Origin: Magicicada septendecula
Lineage: Eukaryota; Arthropoda; Insecta; Hemiptera; Cicadidae
DNA: 64,000 nucleotides
NCBI GenBank assembly: GCA_034769895.1
Contig: JAWRYS010001449.1
Location: forward strand, 310,001 to 374,000
Direction of reading: 5' to 3'
Both the position numbers and the translations under genes were made by a program. The notes below the pieces were generated by a model, which saw only the letters and a program-made list of their open reading frames with translations, did not search any database and had not been told where the DNA came from. This document shows positions 37,808-47,065 of the stretch, one piece after another; positions within the stretch are counted from its first letter, which is position 1, and every line of letters begins with the position of its first letter.

Positions 37808-38120
37808 ACTAAAAGAATAAATTGTTGGGGCTGAATGATTGCTTAATTTTTATTGTAATTATATAATGTATAATTATGAATTAAGACATGTAAAAAAAAG
37901 ATTTTGTTAAATAAAACATTATGATTTTTTTGATTTTTATTAATTACCATTCATAAATAAAAAACATACATACATACAAAGTGATTTTTTAAAAACATTA
38001 TGATTGTTTTATTAATTACATAACTACCATTCATAAATAAAAACATGCATACATACAATGTGATTTTTTTATACCAGCTTTTTAGTTAATACTTACAAAA
38101 CATTATGATGAAGAGGAACT
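37808..38120. other. AT-rich gap between convergent viral genes, with a duplicated segment
   Basis: The gap between the plus-strand gene ending at 37807 and the minus-strand gene ending at 38121 has AT runs. It also holds two copies of a ~46-bp segment (accattcataaataaa... gtgatttttt) at about 37946-37991 and 38028-38072. No gene seen; it probably holds the polyadenylation signals of both convergent genes. Confidence 0.4.
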
Positions 38121-38908
38121 TCAAAAGTTTTTAAATTTATTTTTCTTAACGTTTTGAATAGTCGATAAATTCGTAGCTACATTTAGAACCATTTTGTACA
38201 ATTGGATATATTTCGGATCTTTTTCAGATCCAACTAAAAAAGTGGTTCTATATGCAGCCTTAGTCCATCTGTCTTTTATCGCGACTCCACTCAAATCTTT
38301 GGTATCAATAATTTCAAACTTCATTAGGTAACGCCCCATTTCCCCAGGCGTTTTTAAGGTTTTTCTTGTTCCATTCGATTGGAACATGACAGACTGCTCA
38401 AACAAACTACTGTTTTTTCCCCCTTAGATTTTCTTACGGATGTAAAAATTGTATCGAGTTCGTTCTCATCATCATCATCATCATCATTATGATCAATATC
38501 AATATCGTTAACATTGTCATTATCAAGGTAAACCTTTTACACATTAAAATTAAGATAATGTTTAATTAAATTATTTAACATAACAAAAGTTGATTTAATT
38601 ATATTTTTTTCATTAAAATTTGGAATTGTATTGATTATATTATCTTAAATTTCTTCAATATCAAATAGGTAATTATTAAGTTGAACTTTTTTGTCTTGTG
38701 AATTGGCGTCTAATTTAATTTCCAGAGCAATTTTTATCCGTTTTACTACTTCACTCAGTCTCATATACAATGTTATAACTTCTATATTGTCAATATTAAT
38801 TAATTCTGTTTTAACACTTTTCATACACATTTCCCAATTTTGGATTGATGTCAGACCTAAGAAGTAGAATAATTTGAATACTTCTTCTAATGACGTAACG
38901 GACTCCAT
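38121..38908 (-). pseudogene. Unknown minus-strand viral gene with an Asp/Glu-rich centre
   Basis: The reading begins at 38908 (MESVTSLEEVFKLFYF) and runs about 88 codons to TAA (38645-38647). It continues in the same frame to a second TAA (38537-38539), then through an acidic stretch (DIDIDHNDDDDDDENELD) encoded by a CAT-trinucleotide run. A frameshift near 38405-38420 leads into 94 codons ending at 38121 (motifs KFEIIDTKDLSGVAIKDRWT and TTFLVGSEKDPKYIQLYKM). Frame agreement across both stops shows one gene. The first third is helical and Leu/Ile/Lys-rich. I do not recognise the family. It lies between capsid and polymerase genes, on the opposite strand. Confidence 0.5.
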
Positions 38909-38969
38909 GATTACTTGATAGAAGGTAAGATTGAAATGTCAAAATCTATAACATACAAAATAATAATTT

Positions 38970-39620
38970 GTAACTGGTAACCAAGAATCGTTATACATAC
39001 CCTTGAAAAATATTAGTCATATATTTTTAAAATTAAACAAAAGATAAATTAAATTTTAAATACTAAAATATATAGAACCTTAATAACCAAGATAATAATA
39101 GAGAAACGTATAGAACGCATTATTTGTAACTGGTAACCAAGAATCGTTATACATACCCTTGAAAAAATATTAGTCATATATTTTTAAAATTAAACAAAAT
39201 ATAAATTAAATTTTAAATACTAAAATTGTACCTTAATAACCAAGATAAAAAATAAAGTAATAGAGAAACGTATAGAACACATTATATATTTAATATTACA
39301 TATATTAAAAATGACATAGGAAAGACTTATAACAAAGACAAATTAAATTTTGAATAGAGAAATGTAAAACACATTATACCTTATAATAACACATATATTA
39401 AAGATGACATAGGAAGAACACATTAACTTATTTTACAGGTAACCAAGAATTACTGTACATGTTCTTGAAAAAAAACATATATTTAATAATTACCTATATT
39501 AAAAATGACATAGGAAAACTTATTACAAAGACAAATTAAATTTTTGAATAGATAAACGTATAGAACACATTATACCTTACTACAAGTAATCAAGAATCGC
39601 TGTACATGTTCTTGAAAAAA
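38970..39620. repeat. AT-rich direct repeats in the viral middle region
   Basis: Two close copies of a 156-bp unit start at 38970 and 39126 (gtaactggtaaccaagaatc...). Two weaker copies of its start lie at about 39437 and 39584 (aaccaagaattactgtacat; atcaagaatcgctgtacat). Each is followed by a CTTGAAAAA run. No coding sequence seen from 38909 to 39757. Confidence 0.55.
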
Positions 39621-39886
39621 ATATTATATAATACATTATATTAAAAATGATATAAAAGACTTACAAAATTTGTATACTGAGTAAGAAAAAATATTTTAAA
39701 GCAGTAAATTAACTAATAATGTTACCTTAATGACGATCGCAGACTGTAGTAGCTGGTATGTTTCTGGACGCTGAACAACAATTTTCAATCGGTTTATATA
39801 CACAGAAACGTATTATCAGTTTCATTACGGTTAATACAGTCACGTTCTCAGTACGCGAAAATACGAGATCAAGAGGTCAAATAAAT

Positions 39887-40382
39887 AACTTGTTTACCAA
39901 TTACTCGTTATCAGTCACGTTGTTACGACGCATATTGACAAATAATTCAAATATAATTAATTTTATACAATAGCACGGTACGGTATTGGCAATAATCCAA
40001 AAAATTACTGTTCGCTGTTTGTTGGCAGTAGTTCAAAAAGTTGTTTTCGCACTTTGTTGGCAGTTGTTCAAATACATTATTTACTGTTTTCTGTAATCAC
40101 TGTACTCTTGTTATCGGTCGGTTGATAGTATAAATAGTCACACAGTAAAAAACTTGTTTATCAATTACTCGTTATCAGTCACGTTGTTACGACGCATGTT
40201 GACAAGACGTCAAAGTTTAAACGATAGCACGGTATTGGCAATAATCCCAAAAAATTACTGTTCACTGTTTGTTGGCAGTAATTCAAAAAGTTGTTTTCGC
40301 ACTTTGTTGTTTACTGTTTTCTATAATCACTGTACTCTTGTTATCGGTCGATTGTTAGTATAAATAGTCATACAGTAAAACA
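39887..40382 (+). promoter_or_regulatory. Tandemly duplicated promoter with two TATA boxes
   Basis: A ~250-bp segment occurs twice in tandem (39887-40150 and 40151-40382), sharing an ACTCGTTATCAGTCACGTTG block near its start and a GTTATCGGTCG block near its end. Each copy ends with TATAAATAG (40129-40137 and 40359-40367) followed closely by a CA-containing initiator-like CACAGTAAAA or TACAGTAAAA. The orientation points at the polymerase gene, whose ATG is about 370 bp downstream. Strong TATA promoters of this kind are usual in large DNA viruses (family knowledge). Short ORFs here are chance products of the duplication. Confidence 0.55.
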
Positions 40383-40744
40383 ACAAATCATAGCAAAAGA
40401 TTGGTTTTAACCAACGTAGGTCTAAACAAAATTGTAAGTATAATTTATCAACATAGATAACCTGTCTTTCTATCTTATGTAAGTAAATAACTTTAAATTT
40501 TTGTGAAAACTTAAAAAATATTTGTTCACAATAAATATTTTTAAAATAAAACATTTCATTTTTGATTTTTTATTAGTATGTTGTAATCACATGTAAACAA
40601 GGTTAAATAACATTGATGTAAGCAATCACGTTGTCTGATAATAAGTAAAAATATACTCATATAGATAACAAGGACATCCAAAATATTCTTTTACAGTACT
40701 AATGAACTCGTTTAAAACAAAACAATTTTTTATTTCAGTTAATC

Positions 40745-43700
40745 ATGGAAAAATCTACCTTTTAAAAAACGTCAGTTTATTAGAAACGAAATTTTTAGTA
40801 ATAGAAACGATCCTCAACCTGGACCTCCAGGTGCACAAGATCCGCAGTCCGACCTAACGCATGGCAGATATCAAGTGTCTGAGTCATTTATTAATACAAA
40901 CGATCCTCTACCTGGACCATCGCACGTACAGGATACAGAACCTGGTCCATCGCACAGCAGACATCAAGCATCTGATTTTAATAACGCAAACGATCCTCAA
41001 ACTGGGCCGTCACACGATTGGTATCAAATGTCTGATTCGATAAGTTTATCACCATCATCATTATTATATAATAATAGGAAAACAAGTAGATTAAGGAATA
41101 CAACAATTGAAAATGAATTCATTGAAATTGAGAATGCGTTCAAAGGTAACTTAAAAACATTTTTTTATAAAAATACCAATGAACATGTTAAAGACATCTG
41201 TTTATTATTATCACATTTAGAACTAGTAATAATAAATATTTTATATAATATGGTTTCGTTATATAACGCAATTAAATTTAAAATAGTAGTGGAATGCACT
41301 TACGTAAGACCTGTTTTAAATGATTATCAAGATAGATCATTTAAAACTAAAAATATTACTCTCTTCCAAAGTAGTTCATTAAGAAGTATAATACGAGATA
41401 TAATTAATAATATTTGCTCTGAAGAAGAGGCATATTTACAATAAGGATCCAGATGGGTTTTACATTCAATAGATGGAATTTTATTAAGAGTAAATCGTTT
41501 CAAACCGTTAAAAGGTAGCTCGTACATCCCACTACCGTTACATTTAATCCAAACAAAAATGAATAATTAACCCCCAAAATAACGATTATTTATGTTTTAA
41601 ATGGGCGATTCTTTGTCGCTATATAAAAGACTCCCATCCAGAGCGAGTTTATTTTCGATATAAGCATATCGAAAATAAATTTAATTTTAATAATATTAAT
41701 TTTCCTACACCATTAAGAGATATAAAAGTTTTTGAAAAGAATAATAACATTTCTATAAATGTTTATGGTGTAGAAAAAGGTAAAACATTTTATCCACTAA
41801 AAGTGTGTGAAAATGAGCAATGTGATCATTTGATCTTTTATTATTAAACAAAGATGACAACTATCATTATTTTTACATCAGTAATTTTAATAGATTAATA
41901 AAATCTCAATTAACAAAGAATCATGGTAATATTGAAGTCTGTAAAATCTGTCTTACCTATTTTACTGCGAAATCTAAAAAATTAAAAGATCATAAAAGGT
42001 ACTGTGGAAAATATACGCCTGTTCGTGTAACAATGCCTTCTGACAATTTACAATTTCGAAATTTTCATTATCAATTTAGGGTAACAATAGTCGCGTATGC
42101 AGATTTTGAATGCATTTTGAGACCCATTAAAACGTGCTACCCACATCCAAAATATTCTTTTACAGTAGCTAATGAACTTCATGAACCTATGAGTTTTTGT
42201 GTTTACTTTGTAATCGTTGATTCAGTACCCAATTTCATTAAAAACCAATTACCATCACAACCTTACATATATAGAGGTATAAACGCTGCACAAAACTTTA
42301 TGTCCTATCTTATAGATATTACCAATCGAATTGGTTCATTATTAAAAGAAGCTAAACCAATACAAACGACAAAACAAGACAAGATTAAATTCAAAGCAGC
42401 AACACATTGTGAAATGTGTATGGGAAATTTTACATTACTCTACAAACCCGTCAGAGATCATTGCCATCTTACCGGTTTATATCGTGCAGCATTATGTAAC
42501 GATTGCAATCTAAAACGACAGAATCAAAAGTTCATTCCTATTTTTATTCATGCAAGTTCTAATTATGACTCACATTTTATTATTCGACAGTTGGGTTGCG
42601 ATAACTAAAATATTCATGTTATACCAAATTCGACAGAAAAATATATTTCTTTTTCCAAAAAAACTGTTAATGACATTAAACTATTAGATTTGTTGATACC
42701 TATCGCTTTTTAGATAGATCAATTTCTGAATTAAGTAACAATTTACCAAAAAATAAATTTTTTTATACCAGTAAATTTTTTTCCGATAATGACATGCAAC
42801 TAGTTACACGAAAAGGCGTATATCCATACGAATATACAGATTCGTGGGATAAATTAGTAGAGTGCCAGCTTCCATCAGAACCACACTTTTATAGTAAATT
42901 AAATGACGAAACCGTAAGCGATGAAGATTACATTCACGCTCTTAACGTTTGGAACCAATTCAAAATCAACAATTTTGGAGAATACAGCGATTTATATTTA
43001 AAAATCGATGTACTACTCTTATGTGATTGCTTTGAAACTTTTAGATCTCTTTGTGTATCGTCATACAACTTAGATTCTGCACATTATTTCACGTTACCAG
43101 GGTTTGCCTTTGACGCTATGCTATATCTTACTAAAATTAAACTTGAATTACTCACTGATATTGATAAATACATTTTTTTTTAGAGCGGAATAAGAGGGGG
43201 CTCATATGTTAATATTAAGAAGCATTCAATTGCTAACAATACATATATATCAACATATAACCCAGATAAGTCTAAAACATTTCTAACATATTTAGATGCA
43301 AATAATTTGTATGGGTAGGCAATGTGTAAATATATACCGTATTCAAATTTTACGTGGGTTAAAGGAACTAATAAAATAAATATCTTAAACGTACCTGACG
43401 AATCGGAAATAGGATATGTATTAGAAGTTGATATAGAGTATCCACAAAATTTACATGATGAGGACAGAGATCTACCATTCCTGCCTGTTAATAAAAGTGT
43501 AAACAATACAAAACAAACAAAATTAGTTGCTACATTAGAAAATAAAGAGAAATACATTTGTCATTATGTTAATTTAAAACAAGCTATTAATCATGGTTTA
43601 AAAGTAACGAAAATTCATAGAATATTGGAATTTTCACAAAAACCATGGCTAAAGCCGTACATAGAACTAAATACCATAAAACGACAAGATGCAAAAAATG

Positions 43701-44508
43701 ACTTTGAAAAAGATTTTTTTAAATTACTAAATAATTCCGTCTTTGGAAAGTGTATGGAAAATGTTCGGAAAAGAATAAATTTAGACCTAGTATGTAATGA
43801 AAAAAAATTATTGAAACTCGTATCAAAACCCACTTTCAAAGACATAATTATTTACGATGAATCACTTTGTGCGGTATTATCAAATAAAACATCCGTTTGT
43901 CTAAACAAACCTATTTATATAGGTTTCTCTGTTTTAGAATTAAGTAAGACTCTAATGTATGATTTTCACTATAACGTAATGAAAAATAAATACGGAAACA
44001 ATATTTCCCTTTTATATACAGATACAGATAGCTTGTTTTACGAATTAATCACAAACGATTTTTACAGAGAAATGTTGGATCCTGATTTAAAAAAGTATTT
44101 TGATACTAGCGAATTTTCATCAGATCATATGTGCTAATCAATAACAAATAAAAATCTTTTACGCAAATTTAAAGACGGATGTAAAAGTATTCCAATTAAA
44201 GAATTCATTGGCTTACGTTCAAAATTATATACTTTTACAACGAACGAAAACAAAATCACAAAAAAAGCAAAAGGTATTAAAAAATGCGTAATTAAAAAAA
44301 CATTGAATTTAATGATTTTAAAAAATGTCTTTATAATTCATTATCAGGCGAAAAAAAACATAGAATGATGACAATATTTCGATCAAAAAGCCACATCGTT
44401 AAAACTGTAACTATTAATAAATTTGCATTGAGTAACACAGATGATAAAAGAGTAATATGTGAAAACGGTATAGACACATTGCCCTATAGTCATTACTCCT
44501 TACAATAA
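40745..44508 (+). pseudogene. Protein-primed family B DNA polymerase of a Polinton/adintovirus
   Basis: The gene encodes the replicative polymerase. The ATG at 40745 is followed by an immediate frame break in a T/A run near 40757. An N-terminal Pro/Gly/Ser-rich repeat (NDPxPGPSH-type, three copies, 40811-41020) leads into TTIENEFIEIENAF. Further on come a C2H2-like finger (CKICLTYF...HKRYC, ~41940-42003), exonuclease motif I (YADFEC, ~42096), a CxxC...DHCHLTG...CNDC zinc module (~42408-42510), exonuclease motifs II and III (SNYDSHF; YLKIDVLLLCDCFE), polymerase motif A (YLDANNLYG), motif B (KLLNNSVFGK) and motif C (YTDTDS, 44015-44032). In-frame stops lie at 41442-41444, 42606-42608, 43316-43318 (inside motif A) and 44135-44137. 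Frameshifts lie near 41540-41580, 41845, 42690, 43170-43180 and 44300-44320. The last codons end at TAA 44506-44508. Confidence 0.9.
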
Positions 44509-44908
44509 TAATATCTACTATATGAACAATGGACTCCGTTAATTTTCGAAATCTTTCACTAGTTTATTATATTGTATAATCAGTAATGTATGAGTTTACC
44601 TATCTGGTAAAAATCAATCTTTTGCTATCATATGTAAACTGTTTGTTAAGAGTAATTATCCGAATAAACTGATCTATGACATATTTTATGTATGTGTATG
44701 TATTTTAATACCTGAACAAAAAAATGATTTATTGTCATTTTAAAGATCTGAATATGTAAGGTTAGTAAATCAACAAGATTCAAACAATTTCTTACAAATC
44801 ATAACATTTCATTTATTTTTTATACATTCTATATATTTAATTACACAAAAAAATGCTCATATACAATAGGTCTTTTAAATGTTTTCATTCGTTATCGTTA
44901 TATAAAAG

Positions 44909-45232
44909 TCATTTAAATCGGTCATTGAGAAACTTGATGATATCACCACAATGTGTAGACACGTAACAACAAACACATGTATCCGGTCCATCCACAGTAG
45001 ATTCATGTGCCCATGGACATTCAAGAAAATGTGTAAACGCCCCACCGCTTTGTCCTCTACGTTCCGGTGTAATCTCTTTCAGTCCGTCTGAATTATAAAA
45101 TTCCAACACCTTACGACACTTTAGGAGTACCAACAAAGTATCTCGTATAAATTCAATCTCTGCTTTAGTTTTATTCATGATGAATCTTTCTAACATAGGA
45201 TGGGATAAGACATCTTGCAGTGATGTCTGCAA
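44909..45232 (-). CDS. Small Cys/His-rich ORF in the right viral arm, unknown
   Basis: An intact ORF of 107 codons (MQTSLQDVLSHPMLERFIMN...). The first half is helical and charged. The second half has ECPWAHESTVDGPDTCVCC and STHCGDIIKFLNDRF, with four or five cysteines and two histidines that could bind zinc. It lies 400 bp beyond the polymerase stop on the opposite strand and is unbroken, unlike its neighbours. I do not recognise it; it is not a BIR or RING pattern. Membership of the virus is inferred from position and strand, shared with the next gene. Confidence 0.5.
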   Translation of the reverse strand: MQTSLQDVLSHPMLERFIMNKTKAEIEFIRDTLLVLLKCRKVLEFYNSDGLKEITPERRGQSGGAFTHFLECPWAHESTVDGPDTCVCCYVSTHCGDIIKFLNDRFK

Positions 45233-45564
45233 ATAAATTCTTCATTTTGACTGAACTATCAAAGTTAAAGTAGTTTACATTAATTAAAGACGACGCTATC
45301 TACACTGACATCACGTGCCAACGAACTCAGAATGATTATGTTTACGGGTTATGTTTACGTTGATTACAACGTTATATTTTTTTTACATTTCTTTTTTGTA
45401 CATTACTGGATCTGACAGATCGTCTTGAGTAACGTATCACTTTCTAAAGTATCGTTCACTGACGGTTCGTCTGGTCTAAAGTAACTTGACAGATCGTATA
45501 GAGGAACGTTGTATCACTTACAGCGATTCATTTTCGACTGTTGTACAATACACGTTTTCATCAC

Positions 45565-45832
45565 TAAACGCTACCTACACTGCGAAAGGAAAAAAAGTTT
45601 ACGTGTCAACAAACGCCGTCTGTTTTGTTTACGTTGATTACTAGGTCAGTGTGTTTCGAGGTCATGTTTACGTTGATTACAACGTTATCACAAGAATGTG
45701 TACGTGTCAACAAAAAACTTCGTCTGTTTATGTTTACATTTTTTTACTTGGTCAGTGTGTTACGGTCTAGTAATCTTGGGGTCATGTTTACATTGATTAC
45801 AAAAGGTTCAATGGGGTTATCTGCTGTAATCT
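45565..45832 (+). repeat. Right-arm direct repeat, copy A
   Basis: This copy shares with copy B ACACTG(C/T)GAAAGGAAAAA, TTTACGTGTCAAC, CAGTGTGTTTCGAGG, ATGTTTACGTTGATTAC, CAACGTTATCACAAGAA and TTCAATGGGGTTATCTGCT in the same order. Copy A lacks a ~45-bp internal segment of copy B. A further partial copy lies at about 45283-45380. Repeats of this sort are common in Polinton terminal regions, so this may be near the right end of the element (inference). Confidence 0.55.
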
Positions 45833-45894
45833 TCATCACTTACGGCACTTACGTTTTCGTCATATTACATTTCTTTTTTATACGTTACACAAAC

Positions 45895-46365
45895 CTATCC
45901 TAATATTTTAATGTATCTTAATGTATTACCATATACCATCCTTTTCTTTAGAATGTTTCCAAATACTTCATCACATTTCGGTGACCACATTTCATGTTCA
46001 TCGAAATGGATCATCACCAACTTCCCAAAGACCTAATTCGAGCCCGCAAGATAACAGCGTACTCTGTCATCCGGTCTGCTATTACCACAGTCGCAACAGT
46101 CGTAAGAAACTCGTGGATAATAATAAAACCCTGTGACGGCTAAAGCCAATGGAGAAATATATGATAGAGGCCAATTCCTAAACGATGACCTCCTCTCGTA
46201 TAACTCAGTATATGATTTATCAAGAGCGGCTATAGAATCTGCGTTGAATTACACTTTTTTGCGGGTACGGCTAGATGTACAATCCTTAACATGAAATTTC
46301 ACACTATCTTGTTTAAACGGACCATTCTCCTTATTATCACCGGTTGGTCCCTTCTTTTCCTCCAT
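45895..46365 (-). pseudogene. BIR-domain (inhibitor-of-apoptosis-like) gene
   Basis: One frame of 157 codons runs from ATG (46365) to TAG (45895-45897), with in-frame stops at codon 39 (46249-46251) and codon 111 (46033-46035). Between about codons 52 and 125 it shows the BIR signature: ERRSSFRNWPLS, then LALAVTGFYYYP, then a CCDCG pair, then HFDEHEMWSPKC, with the Cys-x2-Cys...His...Cys spacing that binds zinc in BIR folds. BIR proteins of baculoviruses and insects block caspases (family knowledge). No RING finger is seen, so it would have been a single-BIR protein. Its position in the right arm of the virus, beside another minus-strand ORF and between direct repeats, suggests a captured anti-apoptotic gene. 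A host IAP retrocopy is the alternative. Confidence 0.7.
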
Positions 46366-46494
46366 TATACAAAGCAAAATAAACGTAACTTTTAGTATCA
46401 CGTTTTACTATAGAATGACAATCGTTACATATAAAAAGTAATATATTAGGTAAAGACAACGCTATCTACATTGAAAGCAAAACAGTTCGCTATC

Positions 46495-46808
46495 GACGAC
46501 GCTATCTACACTGTGAAAGGAAAAACAGTTTACGTGTCAACGAACTCGGAATGTTTATGTTTACATTTTTAAATGTGCAACGTTTACGTGTCAGCAAACG
46601 CCGTCAGTTTATGTTTACATTGTTACTACGTCAGTGTGTTTCGAGGCCATGTTTACGTTGATTACAACGTTATCACAAGAACGTGTACGTGTCAACAAAC
46701 GCCGTCTGTTTATGTTTACATTTTTTTACTAAGTCAGTGTGTTACGGTCTAGTAACCTTGAGGTCATGTTTACATTGATTACAAAAGGTTCAATGGGGTT
46801 ATCTGCTA
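46495..46808 (+). repeat. Right-arm direct repeat, copy B
   Basis: Second copy of the repeat, same orientation, about 0.95 kb from copy A. The BIR-domain pseudogene lies between the two. Confidence 0.55.
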
Positions 46809-46989
46809 ATTAATTTGAGGTCAATTGGGGTTATCACTGATAACGTGAGGTTAAGTGGGGTTACCAAAAGGTTAATTGGAATTTAATTGGGGGTATCAGT
46901 GAACCCCGCCTTGACCTTGATAAGGTGACCTCTTGACCTGACCTGGTGACCTCTGACCTTGTCCCAGAACGTACATTTATATACTACTG
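46809..46989. repeat. Degenerate GGTTA/GACCT repeat tract
   Basis: Short runs such as GTCAATTGGGGTTATC, GTTAAGTGGGGTTACC and then a series of TGACCT-type words (46912-46960) form a degenerate tandem tract directly after direct-repeat copy B. It may mark the right end of the virus. No gene. Confidence 0.35.
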
Positions 46990-47065
46990 CTAGTTATTAA
47001 ATTTTAAGTACCCCCTTCAAAAAAATACAAAAAAATTGTACAAAATTGGGGGGGGGGGAGTTTCA
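46990..47065. repeat. C-tract/G-tract hairpin repeat, copy 1
   Basis: CTAGTTATTAAATTTTAAGT, a CCCCCTTCAA arm, an A-rich loop with TTGTACAAAAT, and a long G run ending GGAGTTTCA. It matches the segment at 52638-52711 and can fold on itself through the C and G tracts. Confidence 0.45.

Noticed and set aside
39758..40363. Two plus-strand ORFs sharing a start sequence
   Set aside because: The similarity comes from the tandem promoter duplication; TATA boxes and stops make coding unlikely.
41651..41676. Perfect 11-bp palindrome ATTTTCGATAT...ATATCGAAAAT
   Set aside because: It lies inside recognisable polymerase coding sequence in AT-rich DNA; no sign of a separate function.
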